From Coriobacteriales bacterium (GTDB lineage: Bacteria > Actinomycetota > Coriobacteriia > Coriobacteriales > UMGS124): DNA of 34,118 nt. The stretch's first letter is position 1. Every line of letters begins with the position of its first letter. The DNA lies in the NCBI GenBank assembly GCA_017515595.1, contig JAFWFL010000061.1, positions 1 through 34,118 of the forward strand, given 5' to 3'. Under the pieces are notes generated by a model that saw only the letters and a program-made list of their open reading frames with translations, was not told the origin of the DNA and made no database searches. The position numbers and the translations under genes are program-made. This document shows, in pieces, positions 33,884 to 34,118 of the stretch.

Positions 33884-34118
33884 ATGGCAAAAAGGTGATG
33901 ATTGGTAGTCTCAGACGAGAGCTTGGTGTTTCTTGGCCAGAGGCTGGTGGCAAAAAGGTGACGATCCGTTGTCTCGTAGCCAGAATTTTATCTCTCTGAC
34001 AAGTGCAAATGGCAAAAAGGTGACGATTCGTTGTCTCATGCAGGCTCTTACTCAGATATTGCTTTTTCGACAATCAATATAATGCCAGGTAAAAGCTTAT
34101 TACACTATTAAAACAAAT
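33884..34118. repeat. Repeat array B (family I), cut by the window end
   Basis: Units of the array A type start at 33884, 33947 and 34009 (steps 63, 62). After the last one, TAATGCCAGGT sits at the same offset (49-53 of the gap) as in arrays A and C. The two spacers match the right-hand spacers of array A when those are reverse complemented. The inverted half lies beyond the window. Confidence 0.88.

Overview
The window reads as chromosomal DNA of an anaerobic Coriobacteriia member, most likely Eggerthellales. The reasons are several Tat-exported FAD reductases of the fumarate-reductase fold, one of them divergent from a membrane-spanning LuxR-type regulator, together with a BspA-type leucine-rich repeat protein, a MurT-type ligase and roughly 50% G+C. 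The genus is a guess (a Cryptobacterium-like or other mid-G+C lineage); nothing in the window settles it.

Layout. 1-3420: repeats at the edge, a membrane-anchored alpha/beta hydrolase and murT on the minus strand, then a symmetric repeat array. 3421-11199: surface proteins (BspA-like LRR protein, an unrecognised Tat protein, and a large acidic protein with wall-binding repeats and an NlpC/P60-like end). 11305-17267: a CASTOR/POLLUX-like ion channel and two tandem Tat flavoprotein reductases, only the first with an FMN-binding domain. 17268-19589: an A+T-rich accessory island with tandem repeats and a DUF559/Vsr-like nuclease-fold gene bracketed by two mirrored palindromic elements. 19590-25654: a sodium:solute symporter, a Tat-signal-bearing flavodiiron protein fused to rubredoxin, an XRE-family protein with a Lys/Ser/Thr-rich linker, a NifX-like protein and Hsp33. 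25758-29850: a 5'-nucleotidase-like phosphoesterase, a repeat array, a candidate structured RNA and a divergent PRC-CBS-MgtE protein. 30026-33242: a third Tat FAD reductase divergent from its presumed LuxR-type membrane regulator. 33243-34118: only repeat arrays.

How the genes work together. Five proteins carry twin-arginine signals, and four of these are flavoproteins, so the window describes an exported redox system using organic electron acceptors. The reductases lack the usual fumarate-reductase active-site sequence, so their acceptors are unknown. The surface proteins suggest host or biofilm contact.

The most unusual content is not coding. Seven or eight large intergenic elements share one design: a conserved centre with locus-specific repeats placed symmetrically on both sides at fixed spacing. 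In family I (2837-3240, 33386-33779, 33884-window end, and more loosely 27358-27682 and 1-125) repeats recur every 62-63 or about 31 bp around a centre containing xATRCCWGRT; two complete elements have an inner gap of exactly 101 bp. In family II (7679-7872, 17648-17835, 19011-19201) two palindromes 115-116 bp apart flank a conserved 25-bp centre. These look like REP/REPIN-style or protein-organised DNA elements, and I know of no description of this exact layout.
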